Shown here: in pieces, positions 53,952 through 63,424 of the stretch | Position numbering within the stretch: position 1 is the first letter of the stretch | How the letters are laid out: each line of letters begins with the position of its first letter | Assembly: GCA_963848175.1 (NCBI GenBank) | Contig: CAWKCO010000012.1 | Location: forward strand, 620,001 to 684,000 | Origin: JAMZMI01 sp963848175 | GTDB lineage: Bacteria; Bacteroidota; Bacteroidia; Cytophagales; Cyclobacteriaceae | Length of the DNA: 64,000 nucleotides | Direction of reading: 5' to 3' | Made by a program: the position numbers and the translations under genes | The notes under the pieces: generated by a model | Database searches by the model: none | Seen by the model: only the letters and a program-made list of their open reading frames with translations | What the model was told of the DNA's origin: nothing

Positions 53952-55478
53952 CTATTCCCACTCTATGGTTGCGGGTGGTTTAGAACTAATGTCATAAACT
54001 ACACGGTTTACCCCTTTCACTCTATTAATAATCTTATTGGAAATCTTTCCCAGAAACTCATAAGGCAAATGACACCAATCGGCGGTCATTCCATCCACAC
54101 TTGATACCGCTCGCAGCGCCACTACATTTTCATAAGTTCGCTCATCTCCCATCACGCCTACAGACTGAACAGGTAGTAGCATTGCTCCTGCTTGCCACAC
54201 GCCATCATACAGCCCATCTTCCTTCAACCCTGAAATGAAAATATAATCTACTTCTTGCAGTACACGCACTTTTTCGGCGGTGATATCACCTAATATCCTA
54301 ATTCCCAAGCCTGGGCCTGGGAATGGGTGTCTTCCCAAAATAAACTCTGGAATCTCCAAAGCGCGACCCACGTTTCTTACTTCATCTTTAAACAAAGTAT
54401 TCAATGGCTCTACCACCTTCAAATTCATTTTAGCAGGTAAGCCACCCACATTGTGGTGTGATTTGATAGTCACAGATGGGCCATTTACAGAGACAGACTC
54501 AATCACATCAGGATAAATCGTACCCTGTCCCAACCACTTCACATCCTTGATCTTTTTTGCCTCTTGGTCAAAAATGTCAATGAAAGTTTTGCCTATTGCC
54601 TTTCGCTTGGCCTCTGGATCGGTAAGCCCTTTCAGTGCTTCATAAAATTCGTCTTTTGCATTGACACCTTTTACATTCAGCCCCAAGCCTTCATAAGACT
54701 TCAATACATCCTCAAATTCATTTTTGCGAAGCAATCCATTGTCCACAAAAATGCAGTACAGGTTCTTACCAATCGCATGGTGTATGAGCGTAGCAGCGAC
54801 AGAAGAATCTACTCCTCCTGAAAGTCCCAACACTACTTTATCATCGCCCAACTGGTTTTTAAGTGTCTCCACCGTGTTTTCCACAAAGATGTCTGCTGTC
54901 CAATCCTGATGTGCACCGCAGATGTGCACCACAAAGTTTCTCAACAAGGTTTTTCCTTCGAGAGAGTGCGTTACTTCTGGGTGAAACTGTATACCATAAA
55001 CTGGCTTATTCTCTACTTGAAATGCCGCCACAGGAATGCTCTCTGTATGCGCTATCAGCTTGAAATTTTCTGGAAGGTTGGTGATCGTATCGCCATGAGA
55101 CATCCATACCTGGCTGCCTATGTTAAGTTCCTTTAACAAGTCCACATGAGTGTCTACATGATCAAGGTTGGCACGTCCATATTCTCTGTGCTCTGAGCGC
55201 GATACCGTTCCGCCGTGCTTATGTGCTAGCAATTGTGCACCGTAACACACTCCCAAAATAGGCAAATCGCCAAAGGCACTAAGGTCAATATCAGGTGCAC
55301 CTTCCTCTAGTACGGAACAAGGACTCCCACTAAGAATAATGCCCTTCGTTGATAAATCTGGCAATGGAAAGTGACTAAACGGATGAATTTCGCAATAAAC
55401 ATCCAGTTCTCTCACTCTTCTCGCAATAAGTTGGGTATATTGTGAACCGAAATCGAGGATTAGAATTTTGTCTGTCAT
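53952..55478 (-). CDS. guaA: GMP synthase (glutamine-hydrolysing)
   Basis: The 508-residue enzyme converting XMP to GMP. The class I amidotransferase has nucleophile C78 in GVCYGAQLL, and H166 and E168 in FHPEVTHS. The ATP pyrophosphatase P-loop is GLSGGVDSSVA near 218-228. The C-terminal dimerisation domain ends PPATIEWE. Standard length. It diverges from the glucosidase gene, and its -7 element lies almost at the start codon. Confidence 0.97.
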   Translation of the reverse strand: MTDKILILDFGSQYTQLIARRVRELDVYCEIHPFSHFPLPDLSTKGIILSGSPCSVLEEGAPDIDLSAFGDLPILGVCYGAQLLAHKHGGTVSRSEHREYGRANLDHVDTHVDLLKELNIGSQVWMSHGDTITNLPENFKLIAHTESIPVAAFQVENKPVYGIQFHPEVTHSLEGKTLLRNFVVHICGAHQDWTADIFVENTVETLKNQLGDDKVVLGLSGGVDSSVAATLIHHAIGKNLYCIFVDNGLLRKNEFEDVLKSYEGLGLNVKGVNAKDEFYEALKGLTDPEAKRKAIGKTFIDIFDQEAKKIKDVKWLGQGTIYPDVIESVSVNGPSVTIKSHHNVGGLPAKMNLKVVEPLNTLFKDEVRNVGRALEIPEFILGRHPFPGPGLGIRILGDITAEKVRVLQEVDYIFISGLKEDGLYDGVWQAGAMLLPVQSVGVMGDERTYENVVALRAVSSVDGMTADWCHLPYEFLGKISNKIINRVKGVNRVVYDISSKPPATIEWE

Positions 55479-55482
55479 GCCG

Positions 55483-55490
55483 CAAAATTA
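55483..55490 (-). promoter_or_regulatory. -7 promoter element of guaA (near-leaderless)
   Basis: On the minus strand this reads TAATTTTG, matching TAnnTTTG, only 4 bases before the guaA ATG. If real, the mRNA would have almost no leader. Confidence 0.35.
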
Positions 55491-55550
55491 GCAGATTAGA
55501 TTAAACGCATATTCGATTTGGCAAAGTGATTTAAAAATACTTCAAATTTG

Positions 55551-55558
55551 TATTTTTG
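55551..55558 (+). promoter_or_regulatory. -7 promoter element of the glucosidase gene
   Basis: TATTTTTG matches TAnnTTTG exactly, 20 bases before the ATG. Confidence 0.4.
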
Positions 55559-55578
55559 ACAGCTATAGAATTGATCAT

Positions 55579-58212
55579 ATGACTAGGGAAGAAGAACGAC
55601 TAAAAGAGTGTAAGGAAGGCGTCACATGGAAGGAATGGGGGCCTTACCTGAGCGAAAGACAGTGGGCAACCGTAAGAGAAGACTATACTGAATCGGGAAA
55701 CGTGTGGGAAAGTGTGGTGCATGACCATGCCCGAAGCAAGTCCTATCGCTGGGGTGAAGATGGAATTGGTGGTTTTTGCAACTCAGATCAACGAATTTGC
55801 TTTGGCTGGGCTTTTTGGAATGGCAAAGATTCTATCATCAAAGAAAGACTTTTTGGGCTAACTAGTCATGAGGGAAATCACGGAGAAGATGTAAAAGAGC
55901 TATACTATTACTTAGATAGCACCCCTACCCACTCTAGCATGAAGATGCTTTATAAGTATCCACAAAATGCTTTCCCTTATGCTTCATTAGTAGATCAAAA
56001 TAAAGGCAGATCCAAAGACCTTCCAGAATATGAAATTCTAGACACAGGCATCTTTGACAATGATGAGTACTTCGATATTTTCATGAAGTACGCCAAAAAC
56101 AGTCCGGACGACTTTCTGTTATCAGCCGAAATTCACAATCGTGGAGATAAAGATGCTGAATTGGTAGCCATGCCCACCATCTGGTTTAGAAACACTTGGT
56201 CTTCTGGTCGTGACAAAGTGAAACCAAAAATGATGCAAGTAGACGATCGTCAACTGAAGATCGAGCATCACCTACTGGGCAACTATAATGTATACTTCGA
56301 CGAGCAAGTTTCAGAATTGGCTTTCTGTGACAATGAAACCAATAGAAAGCGTCTTTACGGCACCAAAAATCAATCGAAGTTTAGCAAAGATGGCATCAAT
56401 AACTACATCGTAGATGGAGATGCAACGGCTGTTAATCCTAAAAAATCAGGCACGAAAGGAAGTGGTATTTTTCGTGTAAACGTAAAAGCCAAAAGTAGCG
56501 TCACTGTTAAAATCAGGTTCACAAAGTCTCATTTAGGTGAACCCTTTGCTGAATTTGAAAATATAGAAAAGGAACGGCTTGCCGAGGCAGATGAGTTTTA
56601 CAATTTTAAGCACGACAAAGTAGAGGATGAGGACTTGAGAAGCATTCAGCGCCAAGCTTGGGCTGGCATGATGTGGAGCAAGCAGTTTTATTATTACAAC
56701 ATCAAAAACTGGATACATGGCGATCCCGGACGTCTGAAACCTTCGCAAAAGCGAAAGCAAGGAAGAAATGCCGCATGGGAACACATGTACAACTATGACA
56801 TTATCTCCATGCCTGACAAATGGGAATACCCATGGTATGCGGCTTGGGATTTAGCATTTCATTGTATTCCTATTGCGCGGGTAGATCCAGATTTCGCAAA
56901 AGATCAATTGCTCCTATTGTTACAGGACAGGTATTTGCACCCAAACGGACAAATACCAGCTTACGAATGGAATTTCAGTGATGTGAATCCGCCCGTTCAT
57001 GCTTGGGCGGTCATGCGCGTATTTGAGATAGACAAAAAATTAAATGACGGCAAAGCTGACTACAACTTTTTGCAGCGCGCCTTCCATAAGCTAAGTATCA
57101 ACTTTACATGGTGGGTCAATAGAAAAGATGCCGAGGGTAACAATATTTTTGAAGGTGGCTTCTTGGGATTGGACAATATTGGGGTTTTTGACAGGAATCA
57201 CCCAGTAGTAGAGAATGCCAAATTGCAGCAAGCCGATAGCACGAGTTGGATGGCGATGTTTTCGCTCAACATGCTCAAGATCGCGCTTGATCTCTCTATG
57301 GAAAATCCTGTGTATCAGGACATGGCTAGCAAATTCTTTGAGCATTTCCTTTACATCTCTGGTGCGATGAATAGCATCGGAGAAAACAACGTGGATCTGT
57401 GGGACGAAGAGGATTTCTTCTACTATGATGTGATGCACACGCCAGACAAACCAAACCAACGAATGAAAATTCGCTCCATGGTAGGTTTGATTCCGCTTTT
57501 TGCTGTGGAGATTCTAAGAGATGAAAACTACAAGAGCCTAACGGAGTTTCGTGAGCGCCTAGAGTTCTTTTTGAAAGAAAGACCCAGGCTCGCATCGCTC
57601 GTGGCAAGATGGGAATCGCCAGGAAAAGGCGAACGCAGGCTTCTGAGTATTCTGAGAGGCTTTAGAATGAAAAAAATTCTTGAACGCATGCTCGACCCTG
57701 AAGAATTTTTGTCTGATTTCGGGATCAGAGCTCTCTCCAAATACCACGAAAAGAACCCGTATAAACTCAAAGTAGACGGCCAAACTCTGAGCGTTGGCTA
57801 CTTGCCGGGCGAGTCTGACTCCTCATTCTTCGGTGGAAACTCCAACTGGCGCGGGCCTATTTGGTTTCCTGTGAACTACCTGCTATTAGAATCGCTACTG
57901 AAATACAGTGCGCACTACAGTGAAGAATACAAAGTAGAATTTCCGAAAGGAAGTGGAGAAAGGGCCGATCTAGTGGAAGTCAGCCGGGGCATTTGTCGTA
58001 GAATGATGGCTATTTTCCAGAGAAATGACAAAGGAAAACGTCCTGTATACGGCGGGCACTTAAAATTTCAAAATGATCCACATTTCAAAGACTACATCCT
58101 TTTCTATGAGTATTTCAATGGTGACACTGGCGAAGGGCTAGGCGCATCACACCAAACAGGCTGGACAGGTTTGATCACAGAGATGATTCACAGGTATCAT
58201 AATATCCGTTAA
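55579..58212 (+). CDS. Large GH63-like glucosidase / MGH1-type glycoside hydrolase
   Basis: An 877-residue cytoplasmic protein (no signal peptide) resembling the GH63 family, which includes glucosidases and mannosylglycerate hydrolases. The N-terminal half is a beta-sandwich (WGEDGIGGFCNSDQRICFGW near 55-75). The C-terminal (alpha/alpha)6 barrel starts around residue 350 with SIQRQAWAGMMWSKQFYY and has DKWEYPWYAAWDLAFHCIP, which carries the likely catalytic Asp, and GGNSNWRGPIWFPVNYLL. The end ASHQTGWTGLITEM is also typical. The exact substrate is unknown; intracellular storage or compatible-solute sugars are plausible. Confidence 0.85.
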   Translation: MTREEERLKECKEGVTWKEWGPYLSERQWATVREDYTESGNVWESVVHDHARSKSYRWGEDGIGGFCNSDQRICFGWAFWNGKDSIIKERLFGLTSHEGNHGEDVKELYYYLDSTPTHSSMKMLYKYPQNAFPYASLVDQNKGRSKDLPEYEILDTGIFDNDEYFDIFMKYAKNSPDDFLLSAEIHNRGDKDAELVAMPTIWFRNTWSSGRDKVKPKMMQVDDRQLKIEHHLLGNYNVYFDEQVSELAFCDNETNRKRLYGTKNQSKFSKDGINNYIVDGDATAVNPKKSGTKGSGIFRVNVKAKSSVTVKIRFTKSHLGEPFAEFENIEKERLAEADEFYNFKHDKVEDEDLRSIQRQAWAGMMWSKQFYYYNIKNWIHGDPGRLKPSQKRKQGRNAAWEHMYNYDIISMPDKWEYPWYAAWDLAFHCIPIARVDPDFAKDQLLLLLQDRYLHPNGQIPAYEWNFSDVNPPVHAWAVMRVFEIDKKLNDGKADYNFLQRAFHKLSINFTWWVNRKDAEGNNIFEGGFLGLDNIGVFDRNHPVVENAKLQQADSTSWMAMFSLNMLKIALDLSMENPVYQDMASKFFEHFLYISGAMNSIGENNVDLWDEEDFFYYDVMHTPDKPNQRMKIRSMVGLIPLFAVEILRDENYKSLTEFRERLEFFLKERPRLASLVARWESPGKGERRLLSILRGFRMKKILERMLDPEEFLSDFGIRALSKYHEKNPYKLKVDGQTLSVGYLPGESDSSFFGGNSNWRGPIWFPVNYLLLESLLKYSAHYSEEYKVEFPKGSGERADLVEVSRGICRRMMAIFQRNDKGKRPVYGGHLKFQNDPHFKDYILFYEYFNGDTGEGLGASHQTGWTGLITEMIHRYHNIR

Positions 58213-58214
58213 GC

Positions 58215-58244
58215 TTTTGAGGTAATGGTTAGTTTCTATATTTG
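58215..58244 (+). promoter_or_regulatory. Promoter of the phosphatase gene
   Basis: TTTTG (58215-58219), 17 bases, then TATATTTG (58237-58244), a full match to the Bacteroidota consensus. It starts just after the stop codon of the glucosidase gene. Confidence 0.65.
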
Positions 58245-58264
58245 CAGCCGCATACAAAAAGTTC

Positions 58265-59890
58265 ATGATTAAAAAAACCATTACTTCATTATTGGCTTTA
58301 GTTACAATCTGTGCGCTACAAGCACAAAGACCCAAACTAGTAGTGGGGATTGTAATCGATCAAATGAAGCAAGAATACCTCTACAGATTTGATGAGAAGT
58401 TTGGAGAAGATGGTTTTAAACGGATTCAAAAAGAAGGATTTAGCTGCAAAAACGCACATTACAACTACATCCCTACTAATACGGCTCCTGGTCATGCCTC
58501 CATCTACACGGGCAGTACACCTAGATACCACGGCATCATTTCCAATAGCTGGTACAGCAAAGCACTAGGTCGAGGGGTATACTGTGTAGGAGACACCAAT
58601 GCCATCAGTGTTGGGGGAAGTGCACTGGCTGGCAAACGCTCACCAGTAAATTTAAAAACAACTACCATCACCGACGAGCTAAAACTCACCACCAACTTTA
58701 GGTCGAAGGTAATTGGTATCTCTCTGAAAGACCGAGGTTCAGTACTCCCCGCCGGGCATCACCCGGATGGAGCATATTGGTATGATGGCGCTACGGGAAA
58801 CTTTATTACTTCCAACTATTACATGGACACCCTTCCAAAATGGGTCTCAGATTTTAATAGTAAAAAGCTGGTTTCAAAGTATTCAGAAGGCTCATGGCAG
58901 ACGCTACTACCTATTTCAGAATATTCAGAAAGTACAGTTGATAATTCTCCATACGAAGTTGGCTTCAGAGGAAAAGAAACACCTACTTTTCCTTACAACC
59001 TGTCTGAATTAAGAAAGAAGAACGGCCCTTATGATCTTATTTCCAACACGCCTTTCGCCAACGAGCTGGTCATGGATTTTGCTAAAAGCGCTTTAGAAAA
59101 TGAAAAACTAGGAATCGACAATATCACCGACTTCTTGGCTGTGAGCTTTTCTTCACCAGATTATATAGGACATAATTTCGCACCAAATTCCATAGAGGTG
59201 GAAGACACCTACATTCGAATGGATTTGCTGATTGCTAATTTCTTAAAATACCTAGATCAAAAAATCGGCAAGGATGAATACCTCGTTTTTGTCACCGCCG
59301 ATCATGGAGCTGTGGCTAATCCTCAGTTTTTGGTTGACAATGGCATGCCCGGAGGCTATTCTTCTAGAAATGCAATCAAAAACAACCTACAGACTTATTT
59401 AACTGAGCTTTATGGTGAGGGCAACTGGGTGTTGGATGTCTCCAATTCACAAATATTTCTAAACCAAGCCCTCATCGCAGAGAAAAAACTGAGAAGTGAT
59501 TTGGTTAATCTCACGGTCGTTCAGCACCTCAACAACTATGAAGACATAGCAGAGTCCTATACACTGGAGCAAATCCGCAGTGCCACGTCCAACGACCGAT
59601 TAGGCATCCTTCTTCAAAATGGTCACAATCGCCAACTTTCTGGTAACGTTGCATTTGTTTTCAAATCAGGTTTTCTCGAAAGAGAAGATGGCGCCAAAGG
59701 CACCTCTCACGGTTCTGGCTATATTTATGATACTCATATTCCCATCCTATTTTATGGCAAAGGTATTGAAGCTGGATGCACTGTAGAAGCTATCAACATC
59801 ACTGATATTGCCCCTACGCTGGCCATGCTTTTAAATATTTCGCTTCCTAGTGGCTGTACAGGACAGCCTATAAAAGATTTGTTTAAATAA
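58265..59890 (+). CDS. Exported alkaline phosphatase, PafA-like
   Basis: A 541-residue secreted phosphatase of the alkaline phosphatase superfamily. The signal peptide is MIKKTITSLLALVTICALQA. Metal and nucleophile sites: D32 in GIVIDQMKQEY, nucleophile T73 in PTNTAPGHASIYTG, SSPDYIGHNFAP (Asp and His), TADHGAVANP, and GTSHGSGYIYDTHIP (His). A Thr nucleophile is the hallmark of PafA. PafA is a phosphate-insensitive phosphomonoesterase of Bacteroidota that frees phosphate from organic phosphates in the periplasm. It has its own promoter and terminator. Confidence 0.93.
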   Translation: MIKKTITSLLALVTICALQAQRPKLVVGIVIDQMKQEYLYRFDEKFGEDGFKRIQKEGFSCKNAHYNYIPTNTAPGHASIYTGSTPRYHGIISNSWYSKALGRGVYCVGDTNAISVGGSALAGKRSPVNLKTTTITDELKLTTNFRSKVIGISLKDRGSVLPAGHHPDGAYWYDGATGNFITSNYYMDTLPKWVSDFNSKKLVSKYSEGSWQTLLPISEYSESTVDNSPYEVGFRGKETPTFPYNLSELRKKNGPYDLISNTPFANELVMDFAKSALENEKLGIDNITDFLAVSFSSPDYIGHNFAPNSIEVEDTYIRMDLLIANFLKYLDQKIGKDEYLVFVTADHGAVANPQFLVDNGMPGGYSSRNAIKNNLQTYLTELYGEGNWVLDVSNSQIFLNQALIAEKKLRSDLVNLTVVQHLNNYEDIAESYTLEQIRSATSNDRLGILLQNGHNRQLSGNVAFVFKSGFLEREDGAKGTSHGSGYIYDTHIPILFYGKGIEAGCTVEAINITDIAPTLAMLLNISLPSGCTGQPIKDLFK

Positions 59891-59894
59891 AAAT

Positions 59895-59924
59895 ACCTTT
59901 GCCCTCAAGGCAAAGGTGTTTTAT
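59895..59924 (+). terminator. Terminator after the phosphatase gene
   Basis: ACCTTTGCC and GGCAAAGGT form a 9-bp stem with a 5-base loop, followed by GTTTTA. Confidence 0.75.
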
Positions 59925-59985
59925 GAGTACTCAATAGCTTGTGACACATTTCAACTTAATTTCAATTTTGAGAATAATATAATAG

Positions 59986-60642
59986 ATGAAGGATATTGGA
60001 CTGATTTTCGATATGGACGGTGTGATCGTGACTAACCACGAGTATCACTTTCTGGCATGGCAAAGACTGGCCGAAAAACGTGGAGTAGAGATCACTGAAG
60101 AGTATTACCGCTTGCACATGAACGGGCGCACCATCGATGATCTAGTGAGACGTGTATTCGAATTGGATGTAACCAAAGAAGAAGCACGCGAGATTGGCCT
60201 AGAAAAAGAAACGATCTATCGTGAGCTTTATAAGGATCACAGAGCACCAACAGCTGGACTTATCTCTTTTCTAAAACTGGCACAGGATTTAGAAATTCCG
60301 ATGATCGTGGGGACCTCCGCTCCTATTCAGAATGTGGAATTCACCTTGGATGGACTTGATTTACGCCAATATTTCCTAGGTGTAGTAGATGACAGCATGG
60401 TGACACTGGGAAAACCTCATCCAGAAGTTTACTTAAAATGTGCGGAAGCGATTGGTAGAAAACCCGAGAATTGCATCGTATTTGAAGATGCCGTTTCGGG
60501 AATCAAAGCTGGAAAAGATGCTGGCGCTAAAGTGGTGGGACTGGCTACTTCGCACAAGCGCGAAGAAATCTCAGCCGATTTGATCATCGACGATTTTCAG
60601 AATTTCACCATGCAAGAAGTAAAATCTGTTTTAGGACTCTAA
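59986..60642 (+). CDS. HAD-family hydrolase, beta-phosphoglucomutase-like
   Basis: A 218-residue HAD-superfamily protein. Motif I is FDMDGVIVTN with nucleophile Asp and the general-acid Asp two residues later; motif II is IVGTSAP (Ser or Thr), motif III the Lys in LGKPHPEVY, and motif IV FEDAVSGIKAGKDAG. The helical cap (residues 15-85) is of the C1 type seen in beta-phosphoglucomutase and phosphoglycolate phosphatase. The substrate is not known. Its stop is 8 bases before the next gene, so it forms an operon with the DUF4159 gene. Confidence 0.9.
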   Translation: MKDIGLIFDMDGVIVTNHEYHFLAWQRLAEKRGVEITEEYYRLHMNGRTIDDLVRRVFELDVTKEEAREIGLEKETIYRELYKDHRAPTAGLISFLKLAQDLEIPMIVGTSAPIQNVEFTLDGLDLRQYFLGVVDDSMVTLGKPHPEVYLKCAEAIGRKPENCIVFEDAVSGIKAGKDAGAKVVGLATSHKREEISADLIIDDFQNFTMQEVKSVLGL

Positions 60643-60650
60643 ATTGAATT

Positions 60651-61304
60651 ATGCGCAGTATCACTCTCCTTCTTTTCTTGGTCTTGTCATCAGCACTCTC
60701 GGCTCAAAGTTTGACCCTCGCCAAACTGCAGTACAGAGGCGGAGGAGATTGGTACTCCAATAAAACAGCGCTTCCCAACTTGATTGCGTTTTGTAATAGA
60801 AATTTGAGCACCGAAATCAATCGAGAAGAAGACATTGTGGAAGTCAGCAGCCCAGATATTTTCCAATACCCTTATGTCTACATGACTGGTCACGGAAATG
60901 TTGTTTTCAGCGATGCAGAAGCCGAAAACCTGCGCAATTATCTCAAAAGCGGCGGATTCCTTCACATTGACGACAATTACGGTTTGGATCCCTTCATCCG
61001 TGTGGAAATAAAAAAGGTATTTCCCAACCTCGATTTTGTAGAGATTCCCTTCGATCACCCGATCTACCATCAGAAATATGATTTCCCGAAAGGGCTACCA
61101 AAAATTCATGAGCACGATGGCAAGCCCGCACAAGGTTTTGGCATCTTCCATGAAGGCCGTTTGGTTTGTTTTTATTCGTATGAAAGCGACTTGGGCAATG
61201 GCTGGGAAGACCCTTCTATCCACAAAGACCCTGAGGCCGTTCGCCAGCAAGCCTTACAAATGGGTGCCAATATCATTGCTTACGTTTTTACTGCGGAGCG
61301 GTAA
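60651..61304 (+). CDS. DUF4159 domain-containing exported protein
   Basis: A 217-residue protein with a signal peptide (MRSITLLLFLVLSSALSAQ). The DUF4159 domain shows KLQYRGGGDWYSNKTALPNL, YMTGHGNVVFSDAEAENLR and GGFLHIDDNYGLDPF, the flavodoxin-like pattern seen also in the C-terminal part of the BatA/MoxR-associated membrane proteins. Function unknown; likely periplasmic. Confidence 0.88.
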   Translation: MRSITLLLFLVLSSALSAQSLTLAKLQYRGGGDWYSNKTALPNLIAFCNRNLSTEINREEDIVEVSSPDIFQYPYVYMTGHGNVVFSDAEAENLRNYLKSGGFLHIDDNYGLDPFIRVEIKKVFPNLDFVEIPFDHPIYHQKYDFPKGLPKIHEHDGKPAQGFGIFHEGRLVCFYSYESDLGNGWEDPSIHKDPEAVRQQALQMGANIIAYVFTAER

Positions 61305-61332
61305 TTTTAGCTTTCCAAAAGGTCTATAAAAC

Positions 61333-61366
61333 CAAAAAGGAGCGCACCATTGGCGCACCCCTTTTC
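61333..61366. terminator. Bidirectional terminator between convergent genes
   Basis: AAAAAGG-AGCGC and GCGC-ACCCCTTTT pair with small mismatches between the DUF4159 gene and the convergent lipoprotein gene. Confidence 0.6.
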
Positions 61367-61392
61367 TTCCCTAAGATTGATTTCCCCCGAAA

Positions 61393-62295
61393 TCAACTTT
61401 TCTTTTCCATTCTTTTTGCTCTCGGACGGATAGTTTCTGTAGTGGTCACTCCGTCTACAGTTACGGCTACTTCATTATCACATGATCCATCGCCATAATC
61501 AAACGTGGCAGTCTTGTCGCCGTTGATCACTTCCTTCACTCCCGATACCGGAATCACTACTTTCGATGTGATACAAGACCTTCTGTAAGTCAAATCCTCC
61601 AAAATAGTTACAGAATAGCTCGCACCATCACGTTTCGTTCCGCTAGCCTCACCACTCAGCGTTGAGAAGTTATCGCCTTCCTGCTCGCCTCTATACCATA
61701 CAATCGTATGATCCGAATCCCTTGTGGCAAACGTACCATCAGCGAAAGTCACCTTCCCTCCCGTCATCGTAGTGCGTATGGTTTTTAAAGTATCTCCCTC
61801 ATTGGTTAAATTCTGGATTTTCCTAGTTCCTTCCAAACTCACACTGTCAATAGAAAAGTCTTCAAGAGTCACCGTGCGAGAAGAACCATACGCATGTCTC
61901 TCGCCATCGTAGCTCACTATGATCTTACCTTTACGCACTTCTCCGTGAACACCAGCACAATCTCCATCACCAAAATCAATAGTGATCACCCTGTTTACAG
62001 TATCTCTATCCACCTCAGCACACTCCAAAAGACGGCCTCTCTTTCCTTTTGGCATTTCTTCTCTAGCTCCTGAGTTTATCGCTACATCTAGCATAGCCAT
62101 ACCTTCTTCTGCTACCAGATCCACATCAGCAAAACTCAACTCTATGGTTTCTTCTGAAGCCATATCAAATGCCGCTGCGGTTTCTCCATTCAACTCAACT
62201 TCTGAATTATCATTCATATCCGAAACAGATTCCTGATCGCAGGCCGCAAAGGCGATGAGCATTACTACAGCCGAAAATATTGATCCCTTTTTCAT
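61393..62295 (-). CDS. Hypothetical lipoprotein
   Basis: A 300-residue protein with a lipoprotein signal MKKGSIFSAVVMLIAFAAC (Cys 19). After an acidic segment come beta-rich repeats; a similar unit with an FGDG-C type motif occurs at least twice (ITIDFGDGDCAGVHGEV, and FDYGDGSCDNEVAV near the end). Such acidic, Gly-Asp-rich units may bind Ca2+. I recall similar Bacteroidota lipoproteins without a known role. It would sit on the inner face or the surface of the outer membrane. Confidence 0.8.
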   Translation of the reverse strand: MKKGSIFSAVVMLIAFAACDQESVSDMNDNSEVELNGETAAAFDMASEETIELSFADVDLVAEEGMAMLDVAINSGAREEMPKGKRGRLLECAEVDRDTVNRVITIDFGDGDCAGVHGEVRKGKIIVSYDGERHAYGSSRTVTLEDFSIDSVSLEGTRKIQNLTNEGDTLKTIRTTMTGGKVTFADGTFATRDSDHTIVWYRGEQEGDNFSTLSGEASGTKRDGASYSVTILEDLTYRRSCITSKVVIPVSGVKEVINGDKTATFDYGDGSCDNEVAVTVDGVTTTETIRPRAKRMEKKS

Positions 62296-62449
62296 AATTG
62301 TATGTGTTTATTTAAAATTGATTTCGGTGCTTTGACAGCACTTCACTCAAAAGGTTTAAAATGATTCTAAGATATTTTTAGAAATAGTTCTAACTTTCTG
62401 ATTTGAAACCTGAGATTAACTCCAAAAATCACCAACAACCCCTTAAATT

Positions 62450-63424
62450 GTGAAAAAGCTTTTCCTTTTACTCAGCATATTACTTTGCTATTCGCTCAAT
62501 ACCTTCAGCCAAGGATGTAGCGATGCTGGATTTTGCACCATGGGTGCAATGAAGCCAGATCAATCCTATTCCAGAAAAATTGATTTCAAGCTTAGATCTG
62601 TCGAACTCAACTACTATCGAGGAACAACCACCCTCACTCCTATTGTGGAAGTTTACACCGCAGATATCGCATATGGTATCAGTGACAGAACCTCCTTTCA
62701 AGTGAAAATCCCTTATCAAAAGGTTGAGGGAAATTTTGGCGAAAATGCTGGCATGGGAGACATATCGTTTAGCTTTTCACGAATCATGAATACAGGTAAA
62801 GACTTTCAGCTGGGCTTGACCGTGGGAGGAAAAATACCAAGTGGATATGCCAATGACAAAGCCTCTGGAAAAGCTGCCACATTTGGAAAAGACGGTAGCA
62901 CACCCGGGGATTTACCAATGTACTATCAAGTAAGTCTAGGCACTTACGATTTCGTAGCAGGAGGCTCATTGATCAATGAAAAATGGCTCTTTGCTACAGG
63001 TATTCAAATACCAGTAATTCATCAAAATAGAAATGACTTTAGGTGGGGAAAATGGCCTGAGTACCCTGGAGGCCCAGAGTATACACAGAAATATTTCCTT
63101 GCTAACAATCTCAAGCGAGGGATAGATGTGATGGTGAGAGCCGAAAGAAACTTTCGTTTTCTCAACTACAACTTTTCCGTAGGGCTACTTCCAATCTACC
63201 GCATCACCAAAGACGAGCGGTTTGATTTCGCCAACAATAAAAACATTAAAATAGAAGGCTCCACGGGCTTTGCCGTCTCAGGACTCGTAAGTGCGGGCTA
63301 CAACTTCAATGTGAATAACAGTGTGAAACTCATCTATGGATATAAGTTTGCTGATCGAGATATGAACCCCGACGGACTCACTCGCCATGATGTAATAAGT
63401 GTTAGCTATATCTATAGATTCTGA
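62450..63424 (+). CDS. Outer-membrane beta-barrel-like protein
   Basis: A 324-residue exported protein starting at GTG (VKKLFLLLSILLCYSLNTFS signal). After GCSDAGFCTMGAMKPDQ, which has two cysteines close together, the sequence alternates amphipathic strands with YGISDRTSFQVKIPYQKVEG and many aromatic strand ends, and terminates in VSYIYRF, a C-terminal Phe as in outer-membrane barrels. It may be a porin-like or transporter-like barrel of unknown substrate. Its stop TGA overlaps the ATG of the next gene (TGATG), so the two are translationally coupled. Confidence 0.78.
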   Translation: MKKLFLLLSILLCYSLNTFSQGCSDAGFCTMGAMKPDQSYSRKIDFKLRSVELNYYRGTTTLTPIVEVYTADIAYGISDRTSFQVKIPYQKVEGNFGENAGMGDISFSFSRIMNTGKDFQLGLTVGGKIPSGYANDKASGKAATFGKDGSTPGDLPMYYQVSLGTYDFVAGGSLINEKWLFATGIQIPVIHQNRNDFRWGKWPEYPGGPEYTQKYFLANNLKRGIDVMVRAERNFRFLNYNFSVGLLPIYRITKDERFDFANNKNIKIEGSTGFAVSGLVSAGYNFNVNNSVKLIYGYKFADRDMNPDGLTRHDVISVSYIYRF